From NCBI GenBank assembly GCA_934129945.1, contig CAKOXC010000007.1:1-54700 (forward strand): 54,700 nt of DNA. The letters run 5' to 3'. A program made the translations under genes and the position numbers. Below, one piece after another: positions 8,000 through 16,228 of the stretch. The notes below the pieces were generated by a model. The model saw only the letters and a program-made list of their open reading frames with translations, made no database searches and was not told the origin of the DNA. The number at the start of each line of letters is the position of its first letter. Within the stretch, counting starts at the first letter, position 1. The stretch is from an uncultured Bacilli bacterium. Its GTDB lineage: Bacteria; Bacillota_I; Bacilli_A; RF39; UBA660.

Positions 8000-9071
8000 T
8001 ATTTATTACTTCTTCATTAGTATTATTTGTAGTATTTATATTACCAGGAACTGGTGTAGCATTAACAACACCAGTAGTGTTTTCTGTATTTACTTTATTT
8101 GGTTCTTCAGCACCAGCTGGTTTATCAGTTTGTGGTAAAACCGGTTCAACTTTTGCCTCTATTGGTCCAAATTTTTTCTCATAGTAACTTGCTATATCAC
8201 TAAATAATGGAACTGATTCTTTAACACCTATTTTACTAAGTGATAAACCAGCAGCAATAGATGCAATTCTAATTATTTTTTCAATTTCATAATTACGTGA
8301 TAATCCCATCAAAAAGGCTGCATTAAAAATAGCACTAAATCCTGTTGAATCTTTTACATTTTCAACTTTTAAACCAGGCATTACTTTTATTTGGTTATTG
8401 TCAAGATACATTGCCCTATGGTTATTTAAAATTATTATTACAATACTATTACTATATTTAATAGCTATTTTTTTATATAACTCTAAAAGTGTAGTTGGAT
8501 TATTAAAATCAGCTGTTATTCCAGTTAGTTGTTCAGCAAAAGTTTGAGATGCAATGATATATCTTGCATACTTACATAATTCAACATTAGATTTTGTAAA
8601 TTCATTAGCTCCTAAAACTGTAATAGCATTAGAATATTTATTTACAACACTAATTCCTGAAGTATATTCATAACCATCTAAATAAATAATTTCTGGTAAA
8701 AAATCAAATTCATATTTTTTTACATGAGGTTCTTTTTCACAAATTGAAAATACTGTTCTATTACCATTAGTTTTATTAATTAATATAAATGAAATTGGTG
8801 TTTTAGATTCAAAAACTGTTTCTACGGTATGTGCTTTTACACCATCTTCTTCTAAATCTTTTTTTATTTTATTACCTAAATCATCGCCACCAACGGCAGC
8901 TGATAAATAAACTTCTTCATTCCATTTAGCTAAAGCATAAGATGTGTTACAAGCTTCTCCACCACTTGATTCTATTTTCTTTTTTAAATCATATTTTAAT
9001 CCCTCAATTGGGAATCCATCTATTGGTAAACTATAATCATAAGTTATTTTTCCCATACATAATATTTTCAT
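7980..9071 (-). CDS. PfkB-family sugar-kinase-like protein lacking the catalytic motif
   Basis: Ribokinase/PfkB fold. The N-terminus MKILCMGKITYDY and the GGEACNTSYAL and AVGGDDLG motifs are typical of the family. The second signature, normally DTxGAGD with the Asp as catalytic base, reads DSTGFSAIF here, so the anion-hole glycines and the catalytic Asp are gone. This suggests a binding or regulatory pseudo-kinase. Residues from about 310 onward form a low-complexity tail rich in Pro, Thr, Asn and Glu that the family does not need. AAGGGTGA precedes the ATG. It is the first gene of a pair with the Smr protein. Confidence 0.8.
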   Translation of the reverse strand: MKILCMGKITYDYSLPIDGFPIEGLKYDLKKKIESSGGEACNTSYALAKWNEEVYLSAAVGGDDLGNKIKKDLEEDGVKAHTVETVFESKTPISFILINKTNGNRTVFSICEKEPHVKKYEFDFLPEIIYLDGYEYTSGISVVNKYSNAITVLGANEFTKSNVELCKYARYIIASQTFAEQLTGITADFNNPTTLLELYKKIAIKYSNSIVIIILNNHRAMYLDNNQIKVMPGLKVENVKDSTGFSAIFNAAFLMGLSRNYEIEKIIRIASIAAGLSLSKIGVKESVPLFSDIASYYEKKFGPIEAKVEPVLPQTDKPAGAEEPNKVNTENTTGVVNATPVPGNINTTNNTNEEVINNENGIK

Positions 9072-9132
9072 TTAATCACCCTTTATTCTAAATTTATTAT
9101 ACAATATTTTAATAATTTAACAAAGAAAAATT

Positions 9133-9393
9133 TTATTTATTTGTATTAGCATAGTAATTTCTTTCAGCTAAATCTTGTGAAACCCAATCAAGATCACTTG
9201 AATCACTATCTCCCTCTTCATTTAAATATTCTTCTAAGTCATAAATTAATTCGTTAATAGAACCATATTTTCTATAATCAAAACCGTATCTTTCTAGTAT
9301 TTCGATGTGTTCATCACTAAGAAGTAAGCCATTGTCCCTATTTTTTAACATGTTTTTCTCAATTTCTTTTACTATTTCATCACTATTTTCCAT
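9133..9393 (-). CDS. Small acidic protein of unknown function
   Basis: I do not recognise this 86-residue protein. It is very acidic, has no membrane segment or cysteine, and is likely helical for most of its length (MENSDEIVKEIEKN at the start, DLEEYLNEE near residue 57). AGAGGA lies about 10 bases before the ATG. It lies about 60 bases upstream of the PfkB/Smr pair on the same strand and might be part of that unit. Confidence 0.6.
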   Translation of the reverse strand: MENSDEIVKEIEKNMLKNRDNGLLLSDEHIEILERYGFDYRKYGSINELIYDLEEYLNEEGDSDSSDLDWVSQDLAERNYYANTNK

Positions 9394-9544
9394 AACATCA
9401 CTTTTCCTCTTAATATTTTAACATAAAATTGAATAAAATGTATTATAATGAATTACAATCTTAAAAATAATGGTTGCAAAATAAAAATATACATAATTAC
9501 TTTTCTAATTCAAAAGAATCTAGAAAGTTATTAAAATAATAAAA

Positions 9545-9573
9545 TTGTATTTATATAAAATTTGTGATATTAT
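9545..9573 (+). promoter_or_regulatory. Promoter of the antisense-like small RNA
   Basis: TTGTAT (9545-9550), a 17-base spacer and TATTAT (9568-9573). Transcription would start near 9580 and run toward the terminator at 9633-9675. Confidence 0.55.
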
Positions 9574-9579
9574 TAATTT

Positions 9580-9675
9580 AGGTGAGAAGCAAAAAGTCTT
9601 TCGGGACTTGATGCTTACCACGTTGTTGTGTTAAGCACCTTTATTCAGGTTTTAAGAATAAAGATGCTTTTTTTT
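9580..9675 (+). ncRNA. Candidate antitoxin small RNA, convergent to a hydrophobic peptide gene
   Basis: A predicted RNA of about 95 bases between a promoter and a strong terminator, with no coding potential of note. It begins with an AAGTC/GACTT hairpin, then TTACCAC (9615-9621), the exact complement of GTGGTAA in the ribosome-binding site of the peptide gene at 9677-9784. TGCTTA and TAAGCA can also pair internally around TTACCAC and may hide it. Its first 13 transcribed bases (9584-9596) equal part of the toxin-leader copy at the left edge. Convergent order with shared sequence elements resembles Fst/par and TxpA/RatA type I toxin-antitoxin loci. Function is inferred. Confidence 0.6.
9633..9675 (+). 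terminator. Terminator of the small RNA
   Basis: AAGCA-C-CTTTATTC pairs with GAATAAAG-A-TGCTT, with one mismatch, and is followed by eight T. On the minus strand the hairpin forms as well but no T run follows, so the peptide mRNA may read through and cover the small RNA. Confidence 0.85.
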
Positions 9676-9676
9676 A

Positions 9677-9784
9677 TTATTTACAAATAATAACTATTAT
9701 TACAATGAATAATGCTATTATTATAAATAACTGAATAATTATTAAATTAAATAGTCTTGCGACTAAATATTGTTTGTTATTCAT
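9677..9784 (-). CDS. Candidate type I toxin: 35-residue hydrophobic peptide
   Basis: A short reading frame encodes a peptide starting MNNKQYLVARLFNL, followed by one membrane-spanning stretch made almost only of Ile, Leu, Val and Phe and ending in CK. AAGGGTGG lies 5 bases before the ATG. The promoter is at 9879-9906, giving a leader of about 85 bases. In that leader TTGCCACC can pair with GGTGGTAA of the ribosome-binding site (seven Watson-Crick pairs and one wobble), which would hide the site until processing. Length, composition and structured leader fit membrane-acting type I toxins; the sequence does not match Fst or TxpA as I remember them. Confidence 0.6.
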   Translation of the reverse strand: MNNKQYLVARLFNLIIIQLFIIIALFIVIIVIICK

Positions 9785-9812
9785 TATTACCACCCTTTAC
9801 TTCTATTGTTTT

Positions 9813-9957
9813 AAAACCCCCTGAATTTCAGTCCCTAAGTATGGTGGCAAGCATCTTCTTTTTGACCATCGAGACTGTATTATATAGTAATTTTTTTATA
9901 TTTCAAGGCTTTCGACAAAACTAGAAAAAAATTTTTATTTTTCGACATTTTTTACAT
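9813..9957 (-). repeat. Dispersed toxin-leader repeat, copy 2
   Basis: Near-identical to 15-160. From upstream to downstream on the minus strand it holds TGTCGAA boxes at 9941-9947 and 9911-9917, the promoter at 9879-9906, a GATGCTTGCCACC element and CTGAAATTCAG, which can fold as a small hairpin. It feeds the peptide gene at 9677-9784. Confidence 0.85.
9879..9906 (-). promoter_or_regulatory. Promoter of the candidate toxin
   Basis: TTGAAA (9901-9906), a 16-base spacer and TATAAT (9879-9884). Identical in layout to the promoter at 81-108. Two TGTCGAA boxes, the Spo0A-box consensus, lie immediately upstream. Confidence 0.72.
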
Positions 9958-9961
9958 AAAA

Positions 9962-9987
9962 AAAGCAAATTTTAATTAATTTGCTTT
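9962..9987 (-). terminator. Terminator of serS
   Basis: AGCAAATT/AATTTGCT arms with A/T flanks overlap the last two codons and stop of serS and are followed by T on the minus strand. Confidence 0.7.
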
Positions 9988-11262
9988 TTTTATTACTTCT
10001 AAACCACCCATATATGGTTGTAAAACTTTTGGAATTTTTATACTTCCATCACTTTGATAATTATTTTCAATTAATGCTATTAAACCTCTTGGTGATGCTA
10101 CTACTGTATTATTTAAAGTATTTGGGTAATAATTTCCTTTTTCACCTTTAACTCTTATACCAAGTCTTCTTGCTTGAGCATCTCCAAGTGTTGAACAAGA
10201 ACCTACTTCAAAATATTTCTTTTGTCTTGGACTCCAAGCTTCAATATCACAAGACTTAACTTTTAAATCAGCTAAATCACCACTACAACATTCTAGTTGT
10301 CTTACAGGTATATCCCAATGTCTAAAAATATCTACAGTAAGTTTCCACATTTTATTATATAAATCCATAGCTTCTTCATGCTTGCAAATTACAATCATTT
10401 CTTGTTTTTCAAATTGATGTACACGATAAAGTCCTCTTTCTTCTAGACCGTGTGCTCCACCTTCTTTTCTAAAGCAAGGAGAATAAGATGTCATTTTAAT
10501 TGGAAGTTCGGCTTCTTTTAAGATTTGACCTTTAAACTTACCAATCATTGAATGCTCACTAGTACCTATTAAATATAAGTCTTCCCCTTCTATTTTATAC
10601 ATCATAGCTTCCATTTCCGCAAATGACATAACGCCAGTTACGACATCACTTCTAATCATAAATGGTGGAATTGCATAAGTAAACCCATGGTTAATCATAT
10701 AGTCCCTAGCATAAGCTATCATTGCTTCATGAAGTCTTGCTATATCACCTAAAAGATAATAAAAACCTTCACCACTTGTACGTCCTGCGGCATCTTTATC
10801 CATTCCATTAACGCTTTCAATAATATCAGCATGATATGGTATTTCATAATCAGGAACAGTTGGTTCTCCAAATTTTTCAACCTCAACATTTTCTGAATCA
10901 TCTTTTCCAATTGGAACACTTACATCAATTATATTTGGTATAACTAACATTCTTTTTTTAATTTCAGCATTTAAATTATTTTGTTTTTCCTCTAAAGAAG
11001 TTATTTCTTCACCCATTTTTTTAATATCTTCTTTTATTTTATTAGCTTCTTCAATTTTTTTATCACGCATTAAAAGACCAACTTCAGAACTTAATTTATT
11101 CTTGTTTGCTTTTAATTCATCAGCTTTAGTTTGTATTTTACGTACTTCTAAATCATAATCATAAACCTCATCAACTAAAGGTAATTTACTATCTTGGAAT
11201 TTTTTCTTAATATTTTCCTTTACTAAATCTTTATTTTCTCTTATTAATTTAATATCTATCAT
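9976..11262 (-). CDS. serS: Seryl-tRNA synthetase
   Basis: Class II aminoacyl-tRNA synthetase that charges tRNA-Ser. The N-terminal tRNA-binding helical arm (about residues 1-110, coiled coil rich in Lys and Glu) is followed by the catalytic domain. Motif 2 appears as SPCFRKEGGAHG near 265 with RVHQFEKQE after it, and motif 3 as TVVASPRGLIALIENN near 390. The length of 428 residues is typical. AGGATGATTTT precedes the ATG. Expression is controlled by a serine T-box leader just upstream, and a terminator overlaps the stop. Confidence 0.97.
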   Translation of the reverse strand: MIDIKLIRENKDLVKENIKKKFQDSKLPLVDEVYDYDLEVRKIQTKADELKANKNKLSSEVGLLMRDKKIEEANKIKEDIKKMGEEITSLEEKQNNLNAEIKKRMLVIPNIIDVSVPIGKDDSENVEVEKFGEPTVPDYEIPYHADIIESVNGMDKDAAGRTSGEGFYYLLGDIARLHEAMIAYARDYMINHGFTYAIPPFMIRSDVVTGVMSFAEMEAMMYKIEGEDLYLIGTSEHSMIGKFKGQILKEAELPIKMTSYSPCFRKEGGAHGLEERGLYRVHQFEKQEMIVICKHEEAMDLYNKMWKLTVDIFRHWDIPVRQLECCSGDLADLKVKSCDIEAWSPRQKKYFEVGSCSTLGDAQARRLGIRVKGEKGNYYPNTLNNTVVASPRGLIALIENNYQSDGSIKIPKVLQPYMGGLEVIKKAN

Positions 11263-11273
11263 AAAATCATCCT

Positions 11274-11475
11274 TTCATTAAAAAAGTACCGCTACTCTAA
11301 GGAGCAATTCTGCGGTACCATCCTTTATATTTCTTAATTAAGATAACGGGTATTACCCGGAGTTTATTAAACTCACTAGAAAGTAGATTCATAATACTTT
11401 ATTTACTAATTTCCATCAACCATTAGCTTTCTATAAAATAACTATATTATTACTATTCTTTCATCAAAGATTTAT
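11274..11475 (-). promoter_or_regulatory. T-box riboswitch (serine) of serS
   Basis: The leader RNA contains AAGGATGGTACCGC, matching the conserved T-box that pairs with the uncharged tRNA acceptor end. It is followed by a terminator hairpin with GTACCGC and GCGGTAC arms and a T run ahead of serS. The Stem I region reads GAATCTAC, placing a UCU serine specifier at 11385-11387 before the usual purine. Uncharged tRNA-Ser should favour the antiterminator and switch serS on. The specifier call rests on the sequence pattern and the downstream gene. Confidence 0.92.
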
Positions 11476-11481
11476 ACACTT

Positions 11482-11509
11482 ATTATAGCACAGGTTTTCT
11501 AAATGTCTA
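11482..11509 (-). promoter_or_regulatory. Promoter of the serS T-box transcript
   Basis: TAGACA (11504-11509), a 16-base spacer and TATAAT (11482-11487). The -35 element lies just beyond the polC stop codon, so serS is transcribed independently of polC. Confidence 0.75.
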
Positions 11510-11510
11510 G

Positions 11511-14500
11511 TTAAAATAAACTTAACTGACTACTTTCAGGCATTCCATCTAAAACACCCATACTTCTTAATTTTTCTACAGTAGTTTGATTAACTTTACC
11601 TCTTATTTGAAAATCTTCAATACTATAAAAAGGTTTTATATTTCTTTCTTCTATTATTTTAGCAGCAACTGCATCTCCAAGACCATCTAATGTTCTAAAT
11701 GGAAGTATTAAAGCATTATTTTCTTCATCAATAATAAAGTTCTTACCATCACTTTTTTCAATATCAATATTTTCAAATTTTATACCACGAGCTGCTGCTT
11801 CAAGAGCTATTTTTAAAGATTCAATAGTACTATTTTCTTTATTAGTAGCTTCATAGCCTTTACTTTGTAATTCAAGTAATTTTTGTTTAATTGAATCATA
11901 GCCTTTTATCATAGCTTCTATATCAAAATCATCAAGTCTTGTAGAAAAATATGTTGCATAGTAAACAAGAGGTTTATGAACTTTATACCAAGCTATTCTA
12001 AAGGCACTTGTTACGTAAGCTGCCGCATGAGCTTTCGGAAACATGTATTTGATTTTAGCACAAGAATTGATAAACCAATCATCAACTTTATAATCATTCA
12101 TTAGTTCTACATAAGATGCCCATTCTGCTGCTTCTTTTGGTTTTGAAGCTTTTCCTTTACGAACAAATTCCATAATTTTAAAAGCTTTAAATGGTGGAAG
12201 TCCACGATACATAAGTTCAACCATGATATCGTCACGACATCCGATTACTTTAGAAAATGGTACAACATTTTTTTGAATTAATTCTTGAGCATTTCCAAGC
12301 CATACATCTGTACCATGAGCAAGACCAGATATTTTAACAAGTTCGGCAAATGTTGTTGGTTTAGTATCTTCAACTAATTTAATAGTAAATGGTGTTCCAA
12401 ATTCTGGCACTCCAAGAGTTCCAGTTTCACACATAATTTGTTCTTTAGTAACACCAAGAGCTTTTGTAGAAGTAAATATTGACATTGTTTCTTTATCATC
12501 TAAAGGAACCTCTGTAATATCATCCCCAGTTATATCTTGAATCATACGAAGTTGAGTTGGATCTGTATGTCCCAAAATATCAAGTTTTAATACATCTTGA
12601 TCAATAGCATGGTAATCAAAATGAGTTGTTCTCCAAGCACTACTTGGATCTTCTGCTGGAAATTGGAAAGGCGTAAAATCATATACATCCATGTAACCAG
12701 GAATAACTACTATTCCACCTGGATGTTGACCTGTAGTTCTTTTAACACCTGTACATCCTTTAGCAAGTCTTTCTATTTCAATATTACGCATAATAATATT
12801 TTTAGCTTCACAATAACCTTTTACATAACCAAAAGCTGTTTTTTCAGCAACTGTTCCGATTGTTCCGGCACGATAAACATTATCGACACCAAATAAAACT
12901 TTAGTATATTCATGAGCACTAGCTTGGTTTAAATCAGAGAAGTTTAAGTCAATATCAGGTACTTTATCAGCATTAAATCCTAAGAAAGTTTCAAATGGAA
13001 TATCTTGACCATCTTTAACAAGTTTAGTATTACATTCTGGACAGTTTTTATCTGGTAAGTCAAAGCCACATTTATAAGTACTACCATAAGGATTTCCATC
13101 TTCATCATTAAATAAACTTTTTTTACAATTTGGACATCTATAATGAGGTGACAAGCTATTAACTTCTGTTATCCCCATCATATAAGCAACTAAACTAGAA
13201 CCAACTGATCCACGTGATCCAACTAAGAATCCTTCATCATTAGAATGTTTTACTAACTTTTGGGCAATTAAATAAATAACATCAAAATTAGCACCAATTA
13301 TAGCAGTAAGCTTAGATTTAGCTTCTTTTAAGGCTTCTTCATCATTAAGTTCATTATTTTCTATTTTTAAACCACGAGCCATCTCACTTGCAACAACGTC
13401 TGGTCCCTTTCTTACTGTATCATGTAAATATGGATATAATTTATCTGGTTCTTCACCACTAACTTTTTTTAAAGCCTCTATAAATTTAGAACCATATAAT
13501 TCTAAAGCGAGTCTCTCTTCAATATGATAAGGTAAAGGATTTCCATAAAGTCTTTCAGCTTTATCATAAACCATATCAGTTACTATCATTTGAGAATTAT
13601 CAATTTTTGGAGCAAATGGAATACCACCAGTATCAATAATAACTTCAATTTCCTCTACCATATCTTTTATTTTATTCGTATTTTCTACTACTATTTCATA
13701 AGCAGTTTTTTCATCTAAGAATTTGAAATCTTCAAGCATCTCTTTAGTAGTTTTTAAATACATATTAGGTACTTCAATTCCTTTTCTATTTAAAGGATGA
13801 AGTTTACCATTAAATTTCTGATTTATGATTATTTCACGATATATTTTATCTTCTTTTTTTAGGTTATGAACATCACCAGTTGCACAAACTATTTTACCAG
13901 CTTCTTTAGCAACAGAAATAATACGTTTTAAGTAATTTTCTGCTTCATAAGTATTAGCAAATTTTTGATCAGGTCCAATTAAATGTGTGAAGGCACTAAC
14001 TGGTTGCACCTCAATATAATCATAAAAACGCATCATATTAACAAGTTCTTCATCGTCTTTTTCCATTGCTTTATCAAAAATTTCACCATTGACGCAACCA
14101 GACCCTATTAAGATTCCCTCTCTTAAATTAATAACATCTTTACGAGGAATTTTAGGTTGTTCATTTTTATATAAATATTTTGTATTAGCAGCACTTATTA
14201 TTTTAAATAAATTTTTAAGTCCTACTCTATTTTGAGCAATTAATACAGCATGAAATGGTCTTGAGAATTTTATTAATGAATCTATATCTACATTATTATA
14301 AAGATCAGTTGATGTATTAATATTCTGTTCATATAAGTTTTTACACATTTTATAGAAGGCAATAGCTGTACCTTCAGCATCATAATCGGCTCTATGGTGT
14401 TTATCTTCATCCCAAGGAACATCTAATTTTTTAGTTAATGTTTGAAGTTTATGATTGGTCCATTCTGGATGCAAAAATCTGGCAATTGACATAGTATCTA

Positions 14501-16037
14501 ATACAGTATAATCAAATTCACCTAAGTTATATTTGTTACAAGCAGCGCTCATAAATCCAATATCAAATTTTGCATTATGAGCAACCATTGGGCAATCACT
14601 AGCCCATTCTAAGAACCTCTTAGTAACATTTTCTTCACTATCTTTACCAGCAAGCATTTCATCAGTAATATAAGTTAATTCAGTAATTTTTTGAGGTATT
14701 GGTCTTTTAGGATCAATTAACTCATCAAAACGATCAATTATTTTACCATTTTGAATTTTAACAGCACCAATTTCTATCATTTGATCAGATCCAGCATAAA
14801 AACCAGTAGTTTCTGTATCAAATACAACAAAAGTTTCTTCTAAAAGATTGTAATCTTTTTTATTGTTCCAAACGATATCAACATCATCATTAACAATGTT
14901 CATTTCTGCACCGTATAAAACTTTAAATCTATCTTCTTTTTCTTTTCCTTTATTGTAAGCCTCTATTGCATGAAAAATTGGTGGATAAGCTTGAGCACAG
15001 TTATGATCTGTTACAGCAAAAGCTTTTTGACCCATATCAGCTACATATTTTAAAATTTTATCTGGATCTATTACACCATCCATAGCACTCATCATAGTAT
15101 GCATATGAAGTTCTACACGAGGAACTTCTGCATCATCAATAACAGGTTCATCTTTCGATTTAATTTTTTCCATATTTCTTACTTGTAAAACAAAATCTTT
15201 AGAAAAATTATCATATTCTACTTTACCATGAAATCTATACCAAGCACCCTCTTTAATATTTCCAACTACATTTAAATATTCATTTTTATCTTTTTTAAAT
15301 ATTTTAGCTATTAATGAGTTAGTTTTATCACTAATTTTTAAAGTAATAATATTAATAGTTTCTCTTTCCATAGTATCTATTCCAAATACATAAGCTTCTA
15401 GTATGACATTTTTCATATCACCTATTATATTTGAAATACTAGTGATTTCCCCATCAATATGTTTTCCTAAAACAATATCACTGTTTTCATTTACCTTAAC
15501 TTCTTTTACTGAATTAGTACTTTCTTTAGTAGCATTTATCTCTTGAACAATTGAATCATGTTTTTCTTTATTGAAAACAGTAGTTATACTAAAATCTCCA
15601 ATTCCATAGTCTTTTAAAGCTTTAGTTAAATATTTACTTTCTTTTAAAATTAAATCTTGTTCATTCTTAGTATTTACTTCAATAGAAATTATTTCATCAT
15701 CAATAATATAATTTGAATCCTTAATTCCAATTAAAGAAGGTCTTTTTTCAATTAATTCATTAACTAGATTACTTAAATAAGTATTTATATCTTCGTTAGT
15801 AACATTATCATAATGCATAATAATTATACATTTTTTATCTCCATTAATTCCTTTTCTAGCACATTCAAAAAGTTTTTTCATTATAGTGAAGTCAATGACA
15901 TTATCATTTTTTATATTTACTTCAAAAAGATCTTCTTTCTTTTTTAAAATTACTTTTAAAACATAAGATTTTGTAAAACTATTATTTTCGTCATTAAAAT
16001 TTATACTATTAAAAAATCTTTGTAATTCATTATTCAT
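11511..16037 (-). CDS. polC: DNA polymerase III alpha subunit, PolC type
   Basis: Replicative polymerase of low-GC Gram-positives with built-in proofreading. At 1508 residues it has a slightly longer than usual N-terminal region, an OB-like domain around 185-290, a PHP domain starting VELHMHTMMSAMDG near 308 and a DEDD exonuclease inserted in the PHP domain (VVFDTETTGF near 405, with HNAKFDIGF later). The polymerase palm and the PolC zinc finger follow, with CPNC and CPEC pairs near 970-1000. GSRGSVGSS and PDIDLNFS are typical PolC active-site stretches. AGAAAG lies upstream of the ATG. It is the largest gene in the window. Confidence 0.97.
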   Translation of the reverse strand: MNNELQRFFNSINFNDENNSFTKSYVLKVILKKKEDLFEVNIKNDNVIDFTIMKKLFECARKGINGDKKCIIIMHYDNVTNEDINTYLSNLVNELIEKRPSLIGIKDSNYIIDDEIISIEVNTKNEQDLILKESKYLTKALKDYGIGDFSITTVFNKEKHDSIVQEINATKESTNSVKEVKVNENSDIVLGKHIDGEITSISNIIGDMKNVILEAYVFGIDTMERETINIITLKISDKTNSLIAKIFKKDKNEYLNVVGNIKEGAWYRFHGKVEYDNFSKDFVLQVRNMEKIKSKDEPVIDDAEVPRVELHMHTMMSAMDGVIDPDKILKYVADMGQKAFAVTDHNCAQAYPPIFHAIEAYNKGKEKEDRFKVLYGAEMNIVNDDVDIVWNNKKDYNLLEETFVVFDTETTGFYAGSDQMIEIGAVKIQNGKIIDRFDELIDPKRPIPQKITELTYITDEMLAGKDSEENVTKRFLEWASDCPMVAHNAKFDIGFMSAACNKYNLGEFDYTVLDTMSIARFLHPEWTNHKLQTLTKKLDVPWDEDKHHRADYDAEGTAIAFYKMCKNLYEQNINTSTDLYNNVDIDSLIKFSRPFHAVLIAQNRVGLKNLFKIISAANTKYLYKNEQPKIPRKDVINLREGILIGSGCVNGEIFDKAMEKDDEELVNMMRFYDYIEVQPVSAFTHLIGPDQKFANTYEAENYLKRIISVAKEAGKIVCATGDVHNLKKEDKIYREIIINQKFNGKLHPLNRKGIEVPNMYLKTTKEMLEDFKFLDEKTAYEIVVENTNKIKDMVEEIEVIIDTGGIPFAPKIDNSQMIVTDMVYDKAERLYGNPLPYHIEERLALELYGSKFIEALKKVSGEEPDKLYPYLHDTVRKGPDVVASEMARGLKIENNELNDEEALKEAKSKLTAIIGANFDVIYLIAQKLVKHSNDEGFLVGSRGSVGSSLVAYMMGITEVNSLSPHYRCPNCKKSLFNDEDGNPYGSTYKCGFDLPDKNCPECNTKLVKDGQDIPFETFLGFNADKVPDIDLNFSDLNQASAHEYTKVLFGVDNVYRAGTIGTVAEKTAFGYVKGYCEAKNIIMRNIEIERLAKGCTGVKRTTGQHPGGIVVIPGYMDVYDFTPFQFPAEDPSSAWRTTHFDYHAIDQDVLKLDILGHTDPTQLRMIQDITGDDITEVPLDDKETMSIFTSTKALGVTKEQIMCETGTLGVPEFGTPFTIKLVEDTKPTTFAELVKISGLAHGTDVWLGNAQELIQKNVVPFSKVIGCRDDIMVELMYRGLPPFKAFKIMEFVRKGKASKPKEAAEWASYVELMNDYKVDDWFINSCAKIKYMFPKAHAAAYVTSAFRIAWYKVHKPLVYYATYFSTRLDDFDIEAMIKGYDSIKQKLLELQSKGYEATNKENSTIESLKIALEAAARGIKFENIDIEKSDGKNFIIDEENNALILPFRTLDGLGDAVAAKIIEERNIKPFYSIEDFQIRGKVNQTTVEKLRSMGVLDGMPESSQLSLF

Positions 16038-16082
16038 AATGTCACTTCTTTCTAGTTGTATCTCTATAATATTGTAACATAA

Positions 16083-16131
16083 AAAGTTAAAAAAAAAGAA
16101 ATAAATTCTTTGTTTTCAAAATTTATTTCTT
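16083..16131 (-). terminator. Strong terminator after the variable surface-protein gene
   Basis: Perfect 12-base arms AAGAAATAAATT/AATTTATTTCTT (16096-16107 and 16120-16131) are followed by nine or more T on the minus strand, about 95 bases past the gene end. Confidence 0.85.
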
Positions 16132-16205
16132 AATATTTATTTTAACATTTATACCATTCGCTTTAAAAAAGAGAGAAAGTAGTATTCTTAAAAGCAAAAG
16201 GGTTA

Positions 16206-16228
16206 AATTTGAATCTACGATTCAAATT
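16206..16228. repeat. Perfect 10-bp hairpin at the end of variable region A
   Basis: AATTTGAATC and GATTCAAATT are exact reverse complements around a 3-base loop, starting in the stop codon of the variable gene. No T run follows on the minus strand, so it is not the terminator, which lies at 16083-16131. Short hairpins or cruciforms just downstream of the variable region are a known requirement for target recognition by diversity-generating retroelements, which makes this a candidate recognition element. Confidence 0.6.

Noticed and set aside
9633..9669. The small-RNA terminator as a shared bidirectional terminator
   Set aside because: The hairpin forms on both strands, but no T run follows on the minus strand, so termination of the toxin mRNA there is not supported.
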